DNA from: Monoplex corrugatus
Taxonomy: Eukaryota > Mollusca > Gastropoda > Littorinimorpha > Ranellidae
Reading direction: 5' to 3'
Assembly: GCA_030674185.1 (NCBI GenBank)
Contig: JAPXFY010000016.1
Coordinates: 50,665,250-50,729,249, forward strand
Length of the DNA: 64,000 nucleotides
Shown here: positions 25,089-37,801 of the stretch, piece after piece
How the letters are laid out: every line of letters starts with the position of its first letter
Position numbering within the stretch: position 1 is the stretch's first letter
Translations under genes and position numbers: made by a program
Notes under the pieces: model-generated
What the model was told of the DNA's origin: nothing
Databases searched by the model: none
The model's input: only the letters and a program-made list of their open reading frames with translations

Positions 25089-26441
25089 CTAAAGGTCGGA
25101 ATAGTGTTCCGCCCATCTTTCCATCTGTTGGCTAGGATTGCTGATTACTTCCCCAGTGGAGGATTTGAGGGGGGCGATCTTGCTCTGTGTTGGTCCCAGT
25201 GCCTTCTTGATGCCATCATACATTCTTCGGATGTTGCCTCTTTCAGCAGCACTCTGTATCTCTTCGCTGAGCTCTGTCCAGTACTCGTTTGCGCAGCGCC
25301 TGGCGTTAAGCTGAACCTTACTTCTGGCAGCCCTGAGGATTTGCAGGTTCTTCTCACTGGGTGACCGCTTATACTTGGTGAGTGCGGCACGCTTGGCCTC
25401 AACAGTGGGAGTCATCTCTGATGATTTGGCCTCAAACCAGTCGTGGGACTTCACAGCTTTCTTCCCAAAGGTGGCCATAGCAATGCAATGCATGGTGTCT
25501 CGTAGCGTTTCCCATCTCTCAGTGGCAGAGTCTCTGGGCTGCAATGCATCGTATTCTCTCTGAAAGGCCTCTGCGAACTGTTCTACAAGATCTGGCTGAG
25601 ACATCTTGCTGACGTCAATGCGAGGGTTCCCTTGTTTCTTTGAGCAGTGGAACTTCTTTGGTTGTAGCCTGATCTTGCAACATACCAGAGAGTGGTCTGT
25701 GTCGCAGTCTGCGCTGTGATAAGAGCGAGTGTGGAGAACGTTTTTGATAGCGGCACGTCTTACTAGGATCAAATCCAGTTGGTGCCAATGTTTTGAGCGG
25801 GGATGCCTCCAGGAGACTTTGTGCTGAGGCTTCGTCTTGAAGAAGGAGTTGGCGATGCACAATTCATGGCAGGTGCAAAACTCAAGCAGTCGCTGTCCAT
25901 TCTCATTCATTTTCCCCACTCCAAAGGAACCGAGGCAGAAGGGCCATGAGTCATTGTCTGCACCCACTCTGGCGTTGAAGTCGCCCAGGAGAACAAGTTG
26001 TTCTGTCCTGGGGATGTTCCTTATGGTTGATGCAAGATTTTCGTAGAACTCATCCTTGGTGTCTGGAGAGGCGGACAGAGTTGGGGCATAAACGCTGATG
26101 AGAGTGACATAGCCTTCGGTGGTGTTGAGGCGGAGAGTCAAGAGTCGTTCTGAACCGCCGCTGCCTGGTTCAATCATGTTCAGCAGGCTGTTCCTTACTG
26201 CAAAGCCTACTCCGTGCTCTCTTGGGGCATCAGAACTCTTTCCTTGCCAGAAGAAGGTGTAGTCCCTTTCCTTTAGTGTTCCTGAGTCAGCCAGCCGTGT
26301 TTCTTGCAGAGTGGCAATGTCCACATTGAGCCTCTTTAGTTCGCTGTTTATGACGGCGGTTTTTCTGGCGTTGCTGATGTCTTGCAGATCTTGGGAGAGC
26401 CCAGGCATCATTGTTCGGACATTCCAACAGCCCAGTTTCAC
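25089..26441 (-). pseudogene. LINE ORF: APE endonuclease domain and linker
   Basis: 450 codons from MKLGCWNVRTM. Exonuclease-endonuclease-phosphatase motifs in order: TLQETRL (metal-binding glutamate), VYAPT, LLGDFNARVG, a late SADCDTDHSLV with the catalytic Asp-His. Ends in YSDL and a single TAG; the reading frame continues in frame after the stop into the reverse transcriptase, so this was one ORF. Confidence 0.9.
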
Positions 26442-27089
26442 TGCTGATCCTTTTCCTGATCCGTTTCTTGAATTTGAATTTTTCTTTTTGTTTCGTGTGG
26501 TAATTAACGACCTGCTTGTCAGATTTTCTCCTAATCTTCATGCACCCAATGAAGAAGGCAGGTCGTGGCGGGACAGCACCTAACTGGCTGGGGGCTGCCC
26601 AGCTTAGGCGGGCGGTAGCTGTCCAGTAAGACACGAAGGTCTCTCCCACCATCAAAAGCAACCCCTGGCGTCAGCTCTACGCCAGTTGAGCAATGACTTA
26701 TCACCGGTATCTGTTGCTTCCCGTGTTGTGCCGACACTAGTGTTAGTAGCAAGGCTGGAGTGTCCTCTCCAGGTCGTAGGTGCAGAGTGTTTGTGGATGA
26801 ATGGACGGATGTAAGCCTGGGCAGTGTAATATGGAAGACAGGCTGTTGCCCATGCAACTTGTCCCCCTTCTCCATCTCGCTGACAGATCCAAAGGAACAG
26901 CAGGGCTGTTACGTTTTGGTGCCAACGCGACCGCAGGAGCTGCCGGAAAGTGACAAAGTCTGCCATCCAACCGCCTTCGGGGCCCCACACCGGATTTACT
27001 GTCAGGGTTTACTCCCTTAGCTAGATGGCCGCGGGTAGCTCTCCAGAGCTGGCGCCCTTTGATGGATCTAATTTATTTCCACCAGGGTG

Positions 27090-27545
27090 CACTATACATC
27101 ATCATCATCATCATGTGCCCTGCCACATGGTGTTGGCGATCATAGCCCTCCATGCAAATCTATCCCTTGTTACTGCAAGCACATCTTCCACCCTCTCTGT
27201 CTTCAGCCACTATACAAGTCCAATATTTTCTGCCTCGGTCTACCTGGTGCTCTCTTTCCCTCCAGCTTTCCTGTTGTGACTAGGTGCTCTAATTTCTCCT
27301 GCCTCATAAGGTGTCCTTAAATGTTGCCTGTATTTTCCTAATCCTCTTTATTAATGTTCTTCTTACGTCTGCCTCCTTCAAGACTGTCTCATTTGTTTTC
27401 TTTGCTGTCCATGGAACTCTCAACATTCTTCTTAAAAAACACATTTCAGTTGCCTCAGTCTTGTTCTTGCGTGTTGACTGTCCATGCCTCACAACCGTAC
27501 AATAGTACTGGCTCTGTATAACACTCACGAACTCTATTCCTGATG
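27090..27545 (-). mobile_element. RTE-like LINE 3' end
   Basis: Minus strand: ATEMCFLRRMLRVPWTAKKT then the LVTTGKLEGKR-type segment and a CAT/ATG tail at 27097-27115. It abuts the 5' end of the large LINE. Confidence 0.82.
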
Positions 27546-27764
27546 TTTACTGATAGGCATTTGTTGGTAAGAACGCTTTTCACTACAAATGTACATTATT
27601 AATGTTATTATTATGTAACAGTTCCTTCCCTTTAACTGTGTAAGCTTCCACATTACATTCTGTGCTAACCAGGCCTAAAACAAACCAGCTTTAGGCAGTG
27701 CTGAAACATTTCAGTAGTTGTGAACATGATGCTTGTCTGATACGAGATTTATTTGACTAAGTTT

Positions 27765-27895
27765 TATGTCAGCGCCCATCTCAGGTGATATGGCCAATGG
27801 TGATGACTATCTCAGGGAAGTGAGGTAAAAGGGGTCTATCTAATCCTACACTGAACAACAATCAATCAAGATGGGCAGTTAAGTACAAGACTGGT
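27765..27895 (-). mobile_element. SINE-B fragment, 5'-truncated
   Basis: Reverse complement carries CAGTGTAGGATTAGATAGA, CACTTCCCTGAGATAGTCAT and CCATATCACCTGAGATGG, matching the SINE-B body at 17860-17955. Confidence 0.75.
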
Positions 27896-28012
27896 GGACG
27901 CAAGCTGAAATTCTCATTTTGATTTCATAAAAACTGAAAGTAGTGCATTGTTTTATTGTATCATATGGAGAAAAATAAAAAATAAAGAGACACTCTGCAT
28001 GCTGCTACTCAC

Positions 28013-28264
28013 CATTTCATTCATGACATTAAGAATTTTTCCCATATATGGGTAAGGCTGACGTGCGTGGAAGTTGAGCCGCTCTTCAACGGGCATGTTG
28101 TTATAGAGCTCATGCTGGGTTGCCACGGTCTTCCTGGGGATCTTTTCGATGAGGTGGAAACAGTAGTGATCCATAGGGTCATGGACCCATGGTACCAGTA
28201 TCTTGACGTTTGTCACGCACTGGCCCAGGCCTTTGACTAGCACCTGTTCTACTTGTCCTTCTCC
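28013..28264 (-). CDS. Exon 12: COR-like region, first part
   Basis: The longest internal exon: 252 nt, 84 codons, phase 0 at both ends, acceptor TATCAG|GGA and donor ATG|GTGAGT. It encodes GEGQVEQVLVKGLGQCVTNV, the segment ILVPWVHDPMDHYCFHLIEK, and a region ending KILNVMNEM. No stop or indel is present. I place it at the Roc-COR boundary because of its position and the helical pattern before exon 13. A diverged 32-bp fragment resembling part of this exon recurs at 18587-18618. Confidence 0.82.
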
Positions 28265-28708
28265 CTGATACATACACAAAGGCATGCATGAACATGCACA
28301 AGTATGTGCACAGATACACATCATACAGGCACCCAAACACATGAAAGCATACACACACACATATATTATCACTAATGGCATATATTTACATACACAAAAA
28401 CACACACATATAAATATTGATATAGATATAAACACAAATATGGAAATAGATATAGATACAGATATACAGATATAGATATAGAAGAATTAGAACACCTGGT
28501 TCCTTACTTTCCAATGCTAAGTGACTATTCAATTCTCTGACCATGAATATTCTCTGAATGGTCAAAGGCAAAAAAACTGCAACACACACACACACACACA
28601 CCACTCCGAAAATCGATGACACAAAATCACCCGTGGCAGACACGGTTACAGGCGTTCAGACATGTCAAAACGGCCCCATAGTAGACATGCCATAAGCAGG
28701 GAAGAGGT

Positions 28709-29236
28709 TAAAGCCCAGCCGACTGCGCAGAGCCATATCAGGGCTATAACTGTTTCACAATGTACATAATACGTCAACAGGAAAAAAAGACAATTACATA
28801 CACATACCAATCCATTCACGCACATGATCTAAGGAAATGTCCCTTGCGTTGATCACTCTGTCCAATTTATCACACAGGGGATTTAAAAAAAATGTCTGAA
28901 TACAAATCTAAACATAACTAAGGACTCTAAAACAGATACAAAAACGGACCTGAATTACCTAAAATTACTTCCGCATATCTCATTTCCTTTGAGCCAAAAA
29001 TGCACTTAATACATGTACCCAATTATCAATCCTAAGACAAAGTATTAAGACTTTATCGAACACATACAGGTGAATGGACCAGCAAGACATAAACGGATAG
29101 GAAGAAATGGCAGAAAGCAAAGGAGGAAGAAAGAAATAAAGAAAGTGACAGAATAGAGGAAATTTCTAGCACAGAATTTCCAGAAGGTGGGGATACAATT
29201 TATACTGAAAGGCCCCTGGTATCTCCACGGGGACAA
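28709..29236 (-). repeat. Dispersed repeat family B, copy 1
   Basis: About 530-bp unit shared with 34998-39363 (split), 43751-44287 and 55626-56163. On the minus strand it ends in CGGCTGGGCTTT, a common 3' end style of molluscan LINEs/SINEs, so it may be the 3' part of a LINE. No ORF is evident. Confidence 0.85.
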
Positions 29237-29273
29237 TGAAAAAAAGAAAGAAAAGAAAAACAAAAGAACTCAC

Positions 29274-29418
29274 AGCAGACATGTGCAGGATGAGTTGACT
29301 GGCTTCACTGTCTTGACTCTCTACTTTCACCAGCTCTTTCATGACATCTAACATGGCTCCTCCAGCTGTCAAAGACATCTGACCGCTGAAGTCCAACATC
29401 TCCATTTTCCAGGCTTTC
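29274..29418 (-). CDS. Exon 11: end of Roc-like region
   Basis: A 145-nt exon, acceptor TATTCAG|GAAA and donor GCT|GTGAGT, phase 2 in and phase 0 out. It encodes KAWKMEMLDFSGQMSLTAGG, then AMLDVMKELVKVESQ and SEASQLILHMSA. It looks like the last strand and C-terminal helix of a small GTPase fold. Its neighbour on the low-coordinate side is a 530-bp dispersed repeat (family B). Confidence 0.76.
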
Positions 29419-29569
29419 CTGAATACAGAATACACAAAAGTTCAGACATTCCACGCAATGACAACACCTTCTTCAGTGCCGTCTGAGTGATTGAGATAGA
29501 CACACAGAGAGGACCTCCATCAGTGTGGTCCGAGTGAGAGAGATAGACAGAGAAAGAGAGACTGTGTGT

Positions 29570-29580
29570 AAGTGTGTGTA

Positions 29581-29611
<31 letters not shown>

Positions 29612-29686
29612 GTGAGAGACAGAGTGAGAGATAGAGAGGGAGAGAGAGACACAGAGAGAGACAGAGAGAGAGAGCGTGTGTATGTT

Positions 29687-29726
<40 letters not shown>

Positions 29727-29822
29727 TGAGTGAGTGAGTGAGTGAGTGAGTGTGAGTGAGTGGTGTTGAGTGAGTGAGTGAGTGAGTGAGTGATGTGTGT
29801 GCTGTGTGTGTGTGGTGTGTGA

Positions 29823-29859
<37 letters not shown>

Positions 29860-30018
29860 TGTGTGTGTGTTGTGAGTGTGTGTGTGTGTGTGTGTGTTGT
29901 GTTTGTCTGTGTGTTGTGTGTGTGTGTTTGTGTTTGTCTGTTTGTTTATGTTGTTGTGTCTGTGTGTGTGTGTGTGTTGTGTTGTGTTGTGTGTTGTGTG
30001 TGTGTGTGTGTGTGCGTG

Positions 30019-30056
<38 letters not shown>

Positions 30057-30404
30057 TGTGTGTGTGTGTGTGTGTGGTGTAGTGTGTGTGTGTGTGTGTG
30101 TGTGTGTAGTGTGTGTGTGTGCAAGTGTATGTGTGTGTGTGTGTGTGTGTGTGTAAGTGTGTGTGTGTCTGTGTGTCTGCTTGTGATTGCTGCAGTTTCA
30201 CATCTGTCAATATGTCTGCGCTCAGAAGAAATTCCATATGTACGCTTATACTACACTAAAGCATTAGACGATAAAATTAAATACGGTACACACGTGTATG
30301 TGTGTGTGTATGTTGTGATGTGTGCATGTGTGCGTGTGTGTGTGTGTGCATGTGTGTGTGCATGTGTTGTGTGCAGTGTATGTGCGCATATGTGTGTATG
30401 CATG

Positions 30405-30435
<31 letters not shown>

Positions 30436-30480
30436 TGTGTGTGTGTGTTGTGATGTGTGGTGATGTGTGTGTGAGCGTGT

Positions 30481-30562
<82 letters not shown>

Positions 30563-30570
30563 ATGTGTGT

Positions 30571-30606
<36 letters not shown>

Positions 30607-30618
30607 TGTGTGTGGATG

Positions 30619-30706
<88 letters not shown>

Positions 30707-30715
30707 ATGTGTGCG
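29570..30715. repeat. (GA)n / (GT)n / (GTGA)n microsatellite complex
   Basis: About 1.1 kb of GA, GTGA and GT repeats with short interruptions and one 110-bp unique island at 30185-30290. The long Cys/Val and His/Thr frames here are artefacts. It lies just upstream of exon 11 in gene orientation. Confidence 0.93.
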
Positions 30716-31149
30716 TGTCTGTCAGTCTGTTGGTATCTGTGTGTCTTGTGTGAAAATGCATGTGTGCATATGTTTAAGTGTGATTGATATAAATTGTCTA
30801 CACTCTGAACATCATTATGCATTGTCAAACTTTTTTCTATCATCCTGTTTTCCTACCAAAGTGAGGTTTTCTTCAGAATTTTGCCAGGCACAGCTCTTTT
30901 GTTACTGTGGCTCCTTTTATGTGCACACAGCAGATGTACAACATAACTTGAATTTGGTGTACCGTGTTATCCAAAACACTAGCAGTAAGACCACCATTCA
31001 CTAGTGAATTGGGGGTGGGGGAGAAAAATCCCTCTCAAATTGGGCACTGAAGCCTGGATTTTTTTAAAAACTAATAGCTTTGACTGATAAAGAAAGTTTA
31101 ATCCACCAAATTCCAATCCAGACATGGGTGCATCAACAGCAAAGAAGGC

Positions 31150-31506
31150 ACTATACTGACTGAACCAGAGCATATCATGAACAGATGGATTGAATATGGA
31201 GCACCCCTATTTAGCGAAAACAGCCCCTAAGACACCCTATGCCCTGACCTGAACTGTCCAGAATCAGAACCAGAACCACTTTTAAGTGAAACTGAAGCAG
31301 CCACCAACCAGTTAAAAACAAGAAAATCCCCAGGAACTGACAATGTTTCTGGAGAATTGTTTAAACATGCTGGAAAAGAAGGCCTTAAAACAATGCGCCA
31401 TCTTTGTTGTAAAATCTGGAATACTCTTCAGTGGCCAACAGACTGGAAACATCACGAATTTGTGATGCTTTCTAAGAGTGGCAATGTCAAGGATTTGACT
31501 GAGTAA
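31150..31506 (+). mobile_element. LINE reverse transcriptase N-terminal fragment
   Basis: Frame gives LKTRKSPGTDNVSGELFKHA then IWNTLQWPTDWKHHEFVMLS: the KNNKSPGxDxIxxELxK start of LINE reverse transcriptases. Confidence 0.75.
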
Positions 31507-31619
31507 TAAACCCCAGACTTGTCGAAACCTCCTGTTTCAAATGGTAACAGACCCCAAAGACCTCTTTGAGACCTCTTTCTTCAACTGGGTACTGGACCTT
31601 GGATTTTTTGGAAACCTGT

Positions 31620-32076
31620 AATCCACTAAGAACCAGAAAAAAACCCCATGAAAAACAAAATAAGAATGCGTATTTAATACACAAGACAAGACAGGCACAA
31701 ATTTTCGGCCAACTGGCCTTTGTCAAGCGTGAGATCACAAACAAACAAAATACCAGACAAGACAGGGACAAATTTTTGGCCAATTGGCCTTTGTCAAGTG
31801 TAAGATTACACACAAATAAACACCAGAAATAAAAATTGGGAGAAAAAGACCGAAACTTTACTGGACGGAGCAGCAGGGAAGTTTCAGTCTTTTTCTCCTA
31901 ATTTTTGTATCTGGTGTTTCTTTGTGATCTTACGCTTGGCAAAGGCCAGTTGGCCGAAAATTTGCACCTGTCTTGTCTTGTATTAAATAAGTGTTCTCAT
32001 TCTTTTTTTATGTTTTTTTCCTGGTTCCTGTTTGCTAGAATGCGGGCAGTCACACTTGGTTTGGGATTCTGTAATC
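31620..32076. mobile_element. Foldback element 1 (long inverted repeats)
   Basis: Left arm 31693-31740 pairs with right arm 31920-31968 (GGCCAACTGGCCTTTGTCAA with its reverse complement), and the outer part (AGGAACC...AATAC) also pairs. The left arm contains a diverged tandem duplication. Related to foldback element 2 at 39853-40468. Confidence 0.78.
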
Positions 32077-32372
32077 CATTGCTTTGATCAGGTATGGAAT
32101 ACACCCCCACCACCCATCCTGACTTTTTTTTTAAGACCTCTTGCTTTGACTGCATCTGAATCTCAGATATTTTAATACCTCCTGCTTTGATTATGCACTG
32201 AAGCCTGAATGTTTTAACCTATAGCTCATTGTTTTGATTGGGTAATGAACTTAAAAGACTTTTTGAGATCTGCTTCATTGGCAGATGTTTGCTGCTCTAA
32301 TGGGGCAGAAGTATTTTCGGTGTATTTGGATTTACTGCCCTTGACAGTCATTGCTTTTTCTTCTTTCCAGAA

Positions 32373-34245
32373 GAGATCACACATTCACTGACTGCCACAA
32401 AGAATAAAATGAACAAACCACAATTCACACACTACAGAACAGATTAAACATTCACTGACTTCAACAGAGAATGAAATGAACAAACCACAATTCACATACT
32501 ACAGAACAGATTAAACATTCACTGACTTCAACAGAGAATGAAATGAACAAACCACAATTCACATACTACAGAACAGATTAAACATTCACTGACTTCAACA
32601 GAGAATGAAATGAACAAACCACAATTCACATACTACAGAACAGATTAAACATTCACTGACTTCAACAGAGAATGAAATGAACAAACCACAATTCACATAC
32701 TACAGAACAGATTAAACATTCACTGACTTCAACAGAGAATGAAATGAACAAACCACAATTCACATACTACAGAACAGATTAAACATTCACTGACTTCAAC
32801 AGAGAATGAAATGAACAAACCACAATTCACATACTACAGAACAGATTAAACATTCACTGACTTCAACAGAGAATGAAATGAACAAACCACAATTCACATA
32901 CTACAGAACAGATTAAACATTCACTGACTTCAACAGAGAATGAAATGAACAAACCATAATTCAAACACTACAGAACAGATTAAACATTCACTGACTTCAA
33001 CAGAGAATGAAATGAACAAACCACAATTTAAACACTACAGAACAGATTAAACATTCACTGACTTCAACAGAGAATGAAATGAACAAACCACAATTCACAT
33101 ACTACAGAACAGATTAAACATTCACTGACTTCAACAGAGAATGAAATGAACAAACCATAATTCAAACACTACAGAAAGATTAAACATTCACTGACTTCAA
33201 CAGAGAATGAAATGAACAAACCACAATTCAAACACTACAGAACAGATTAAACATTCACTGACTTCAACAGAGAATGAAATGAACAAACCACAATTCACAT
33301 ACTACAGAACAGATTAAACATTCACTGACTTCAACAGAGAATGAAATGAACAAACCACAATTCACATACTACAGAACAGATTAAACATTCACTGACTTCA
33401 ACAGAGAATGAAATGAACAAACCATAATTCAAACACTACAGAACAGATTAAACATTCACTGACTTCAACAGAGAATGAAATGAACAAACCACAATTTAAA
33501 CACTACAGAACAGATTAAACATTCACTGACTTCAACAGAGAATGAAATGAACAAACCACAATTCAAACACTACAGAACAGATTAAACATTCACTGACTGC
33601 CACAGAGAACAAAATGAACAAACCACAATTCAAACACTACAGAACAGATTAAACATTCACTGACTTCCACAGAGAATGAAATGAACAAACCACAATTCAA
33701 ACACTACAGAACAGATTAAACATTCACTGACTGCCACAGAGAACAAAATGAACAAACCATAATTTAAACACTACAGAACAGATTAAACATTCACTGACTG
33801 CCACAGAGAATAAAATGAACAAACCACAATTTAAACACTACAGAACAGATTAAACATTTACTGCCACAGAGAACAAAATGAACAAACCACAATTTAAACA
33901 CTACAGAACAGATTAAACATTTACTGCCACAGAGAACAAAATGAACAAACCATAATTCAAACACTACAGAACAGATTAAACATTTACTGACTGCCACAGA
34001 GAACAAAATGAACAAACCATAATTCAAACACTACAGAACAGATTAAACATTCACTGACTGCCACAGAGAACAAAACGAACAAACCATAATTTAAACACTA
34101 CAGAACAGATTAAACATTTACTGCCACAGAGAACAAAATGAACAAACCACAATTTAAACACTACAGAACAGATTAAACATTCACTGACTGCCACAGAGAA
34201 CAAAATGAACAAACCATAATTCAAACACTACAGAACAGACTGAAC
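32373..34245. repeat. 67-bp minisatellite, about 28 copies
   Basis: Unit starts CAGAACAGATTAAACATTCA and includes AACAAACCACAATTCA. Left copies carry TTCAACAGAGAATG and right copies TGCCACAGAGAACA, two homogenised blocks. About 500 bp from the exon 10 donor. Confidence 0.93.
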
Positions 34246-34753
34246 AGTCAATCAGTGTCACAGAAAATAAAGTTAACAAATTGCCTATGGATATCATTTT
34301 CAGTTTTAGGTCTCTCGAAACAATGTCTCTAAACTCAGAATATTTCTATATGCTCTAACAATGTAAATACCATTTTATTATGAGAAAGGATCCAAAATAA
34401 TCATGGTATATGCCCAAAGCCTGAGCATAATAATCAGACAAGCTGGTAACTGCAGAACATGTGACAGAGCTAGTTGCTTGTCCACCTATCCATGTCTGTG
34501 GCATCACAGATAACAAAATGTGCATCACCATTTGAGCATTCTTACTTACTAATCCACAGGCAAACAAATATGCACAAACAGTTCTGTGGTGATGCGTTCT
34601 CGCCAGGAAGAACAGCATGAATTTCACTTGGCAGCTTGTCAAGGGAGTCATATACAAAAAACATAACTATAAAATGCCACTATGAATCCTACAAAAGAGA
34701 AAACATTCACTTACTATCACAGGAGAAAACAAAAGGAACACACCACCACTTAC

Positions 34754-34896
34754 GAGGTACAGTAAGTTACATCTTGTTCTATGCGATGGCGCCAGAGTGT
34801 GAGCTGTGACATCATGACTTCTTGGACCTTCTTTTCTTCTCCGCTGATGGGTCCACTGGGTGTCAGCGCCAGGGTCAAGATCATGATATCATGACA
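34754..34896 (-). CDS. Exon 10: Roc-like region, third part
   Basis: A 143-nt exon, acceptor ATGACCAG|TGT. The donor used here is ACCTC|GTAAGT, which gives phase 2 and lets exon 11 read through; an alternative GAT|GTAACT 17 nt upstream would give phase 0 and put exon 11 in a frame with a stop. It encodes CHDIMILTLALTPSGPISGE, where Roc domains have their (T/N)KxD-type strand, then a helix QLTLWRHRIEQD. Confidence 0.74.
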
Positions 34897-34997
34897 CTGG
34901 TCATACAGAACAATGTTAGAAATAGTTTTTAAATATCATTTCAATTTTCCTTGCAAACTACATTTGGCATATATCATTAATTCTTATTCTTACAGTT

Positions 34998-35278
34998 CAA
35001 AGCCTAGCCACTGCCCACAGCCATATCAGGGCCATATATGACCATTTCAAAATGTACACAATATCATGTTGAAAAACAAAAAACATCCAGAAAACTAAAC
35101 AAAGTACACATATCAATGCACTCACATATATTATCTAACAATATGCCCCTGGTGTTGACCACTGTATCTAATTTATCATCAGAAGGTTTAAAAACCAAAC
35201 CTGAATACAAATGTAAACATACCTAAGGACCATAAAACATCAACCAAAATCTACAATTGCTTCTACACATCTCACTTC
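34998..35278 (-). repeat. Dispersed repeat family B, copy 2, first part
   Basis: Matches the first half of family B up to the CTCACTTCCT position, where the 3.8-kb TIR element is inserted. Confidence 0.8.
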
Positions 35279-35904
35279 CTTACAGTAGGTACCGGCAGGC
35301 ACGTCATTTTGCTGACATCATTGTGAAAAATTGACGATTTTGTTGTTTTTTATCAAACGCATATTCAGCTGTCACATCGCTACTTCTTTAAACCATTATG
35401 AGGAAAATAAAGATTGATTTCTCTTCTTTCAGTCAAGTGTATTCTTGTTATTATTGAGTGTGTGTGGTGAATGGACGATGACAAAATACGAGCCGTGTGT
35501 GTGATCGCTTTCCGCGTGTTGTGCCGCTTTTTGGTCGAGGCCGAGTGAAGCCCCAAACTGACACTCTCTTTTTCAATTGAAAGTCTACGCGCGACACTCG
35601 CACTGCATAGCTATACGTAGTATCAAAATGTCGGTCAGTCCATGAGGAAATTGAATACCTTACCGCCAGTCTGATTTGATTAACCATTTGCAAGATATTA
35701 ACCCTTTTGTATGCAAGGTGTTCTAAAAATTTGAATTCTGACGAACACGAATCTTGAAAATATGGCATCTTCAGGTGAAAATATAAAACAATGAATACTC
35801 TTTCGAGTGCGCATGGTTACAATCACATTCATACGCTGTCGCGAATAGACTTTTATCAGTTTGAATGAGTACCGACTTCCATCGTCTGTCGATCTCAAAC
35901 CAAG

Positions 35905-35965
35905 ATGACGTCGAGTACTTTCGATTCTGTGCCGTCAGTTTTTGATGAAATTCGAGTACATATCG
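35905..35965 (+). CDS. Cargo gene exon 1
   Basis: ATG in a good context (CAAGATGAC). Encodes MTSSTFDSVPSVFDEIRVHI, then a consensus donor G|GTAAGT, phase 1. The product is not recognised. It sits inside the TIR element. Confidence 0.55.
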
Positions 35966-36295
35966 GTAAGTATGTATGAATTAGATAACATTTTTTCATC
36001 TTATGAGTAAGTTTTACTCTGCTGTGGGATTAGATGAATAGATTTTAAGCTATTTGATCAGAAGGGCAACAATCATTTCAATCACAAACCAGCACATATT
36101 TTCTCAGAAGAGAGAAAGCCAGGCAACTTAAGTTCATCTTTTCCATAAATATTGACTGTCAGCGATGAATAATTTCCTTTAAAAGTTATAAATAAAAGTC
36201 TTATAATCTGAATTATTTTTATGAATGTTTACAGATCAAACATGATTATATAGATCTATATATAAGATCACTGATGATTATATAGAGTAAATGTG

Positions 36296-36319
36296 TGTGT
36301 GTGTGAGTGAATGTGTGTG

Positions 36320-36415
<96 letters not shown>

Positions 36416-36425
36416 ATGTGTGCAC
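36296..36425. repeat. (GT)n microsatellite
   Basis: About 100 bp of pure GT, in cargo-gene intron 1. Confidence 0.93.
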
Positions 36426-36628
36426 ATGCAAACAGTGCTATACTAGACATGCACTTCAGTATTAGGTACTGTGTATGTGTTATGTTTGTTGGTATTTTAA
36501 TGAATTGTGTCACTGACATAGATTGTGACTTGTACATAATTGAGAGGCGTGTGTGTGTTTGTGGGTGTTGGTGTTTGTGTGTGCATCAGACTGAAGTATA
36601 AATCAAAGTAGTGTTTTGTTTATTGCAG

Positions 36629-36705
36629 AAAATGATCAGTTCCTCAAACTGAAGTCAGTTTTTTTTCTGGCAAGTGGAAAAGGCTGTCGTCTGAATCTTC
36701 CACAG
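36629..36705 (+). CDS. Cargo gene exon 2
   Basis: 77 nt, acceptor TATTGCAG|AAA, donor CACAG|GTGACA, phase 1 in and 0 out. Encodes NDQFLKLKSVFFLASGKG followed by CRLNLPQ. Joins exons 1 and 3 in frame. Confidence 0.55.
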
Positions 36706-37164
36706 GTGACACTAGACAACACTTTGTTTCTTTCAGATTTGTAAACTAAATAAATGTAGCATGATGTTTCCAGAAGGGCAGAGGGTGAGGCAGGGTATAA
36801 AATAAAATGAGGACGTGGGGAAATATAGTGTGGATTGCAAAAAGTAAAATTATGACAAGTGCACATACATGAATTTGCAAACATCTCCTTTTTTTTATTC
36901 AAAATGGGACAATGTATCATCATTCAAAATGGGACAGTGTGTCATATGAAGAAGACTGAGCAGAAGTATGTGCAGGAAAAGACAATGTTTTACCGTCAGG
37001 AGAGAGATCTCGGCTGTTTATGGGTTGATTTTCATCAAATTTTTATCTGTAGTATCAATAGGTTAAAAACATTAAGCTATCTCATTTCCCCTTTCTGTCC
37101 TTCTATTACATTTACTGAAACACTTATTTAATTAAGCATTGATTGCATATGATGGGTATGATAA

Positions 37165-37400
37165 TCAAGTAGGCTACCAGGTAGTCAGAGCGTCAAAACT
37201 TTACAGGAGTATCTACGGTTTGGATCCTGCCTGGGTCTGATGGGTAAATACTGAAAGATGGAGATATTTCCCATCTCCAAGGTGAACTTAACAGCAGACC
37301 TGTTAGTGCCAGACCACCTTCATGTGTAGGCATGCAGGAGATCAAATCATGTAGAAGATATATAGGCCCTACATATTACTGATCCCAAAATCCAAAAATG
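37165..37400 (+). mobile_element. SINE-C-like fragment inside the TIR element
   Basis: Box B-like GGTTTGGATCC near 37217, followed by a body containing AACAGCAGACCTGTTAGTGC and TGTGTAGGCATGCAGGAGAT, resembling a SINE body I associate with gastropod genomes. Confidence 0.55.
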
Positions 37401-37612
37401 GATATGACTTCCTACTTGGCTGTTAGGAGCCATTAATGAGAACACATGTGGACTTGCAGCTCATGAACACCAAAGATTGTCAGTCTTGTATTCAGTCATT
37501 TCTTTTCCAATACTTGTGAAGACACACATGCAGTACAAATTAGATCTCTCTCCATCTAGATCTATACACATACAATAAAAGTCACTGAGACTGTCTTCCT
37601 CTATGTCACCAG

Positions 37613-37801
37613 GTGATGCTGCTGATGGAGCAGGGCAACAAGCCATTTGATGAGGCGTACAGTTTCTCTAGCAACTGTTTCCGTCTGCTGAAATTTCCAG
37701 ACTACGCTATCTCCATCAAAACTGAGACAAAGTTGAAGACTACACACCCATCTCAGAGAACAGCTTTTCTTTCTCAGACTGTGCTGATAACTGAGTGTTA
37801 G
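37613..37801 (+). CDS. Cargo gene exon 3 (stop at 37801)
   Basis: Acceptor GTCACCAG|GTG, then VMLLMEQGNKPFDEAYSFSS, NCFRLLKFPDYAISIKTETK, and a tail to a stop at 37799-37801. Total conceptual protein about 108 residues. The amphipathic, non-repetitive sequence and the clean splice phases argue for a real or captured gene fragment; the C-terminus may be truncated. No family recognised. Confidence 0.55.
   Translation: MMLLMEQGNKPFDEAYSFSSNCFRLLKFPDYAISIKTETKLKTTHPSQRTAFLSQTVLITEC

Noticed and set aside
29369..30843. Cys/Val- and His/Thr-rich frames over 150 codons
   Set aside because: Translations of (GT)n/(CA)n tracts. The same applies at 13526-14159, 19456-20234, 22667-23160, 36246-36540, 50512-50755 and 52408-53150.
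32373..34245. CRISPR-like regular array
   Set aside because: Units are contiguous tandem repeats without unique spacers, in a eukaryotic intron; same reasoning for the 57-, 42- and 39-bp arrays.
36860..37131. Plus-strand frame of 90 codons inside the TIR element
   Set aside because: No splice signals or family resemblance; lies in intron 2 of the cargo gene.
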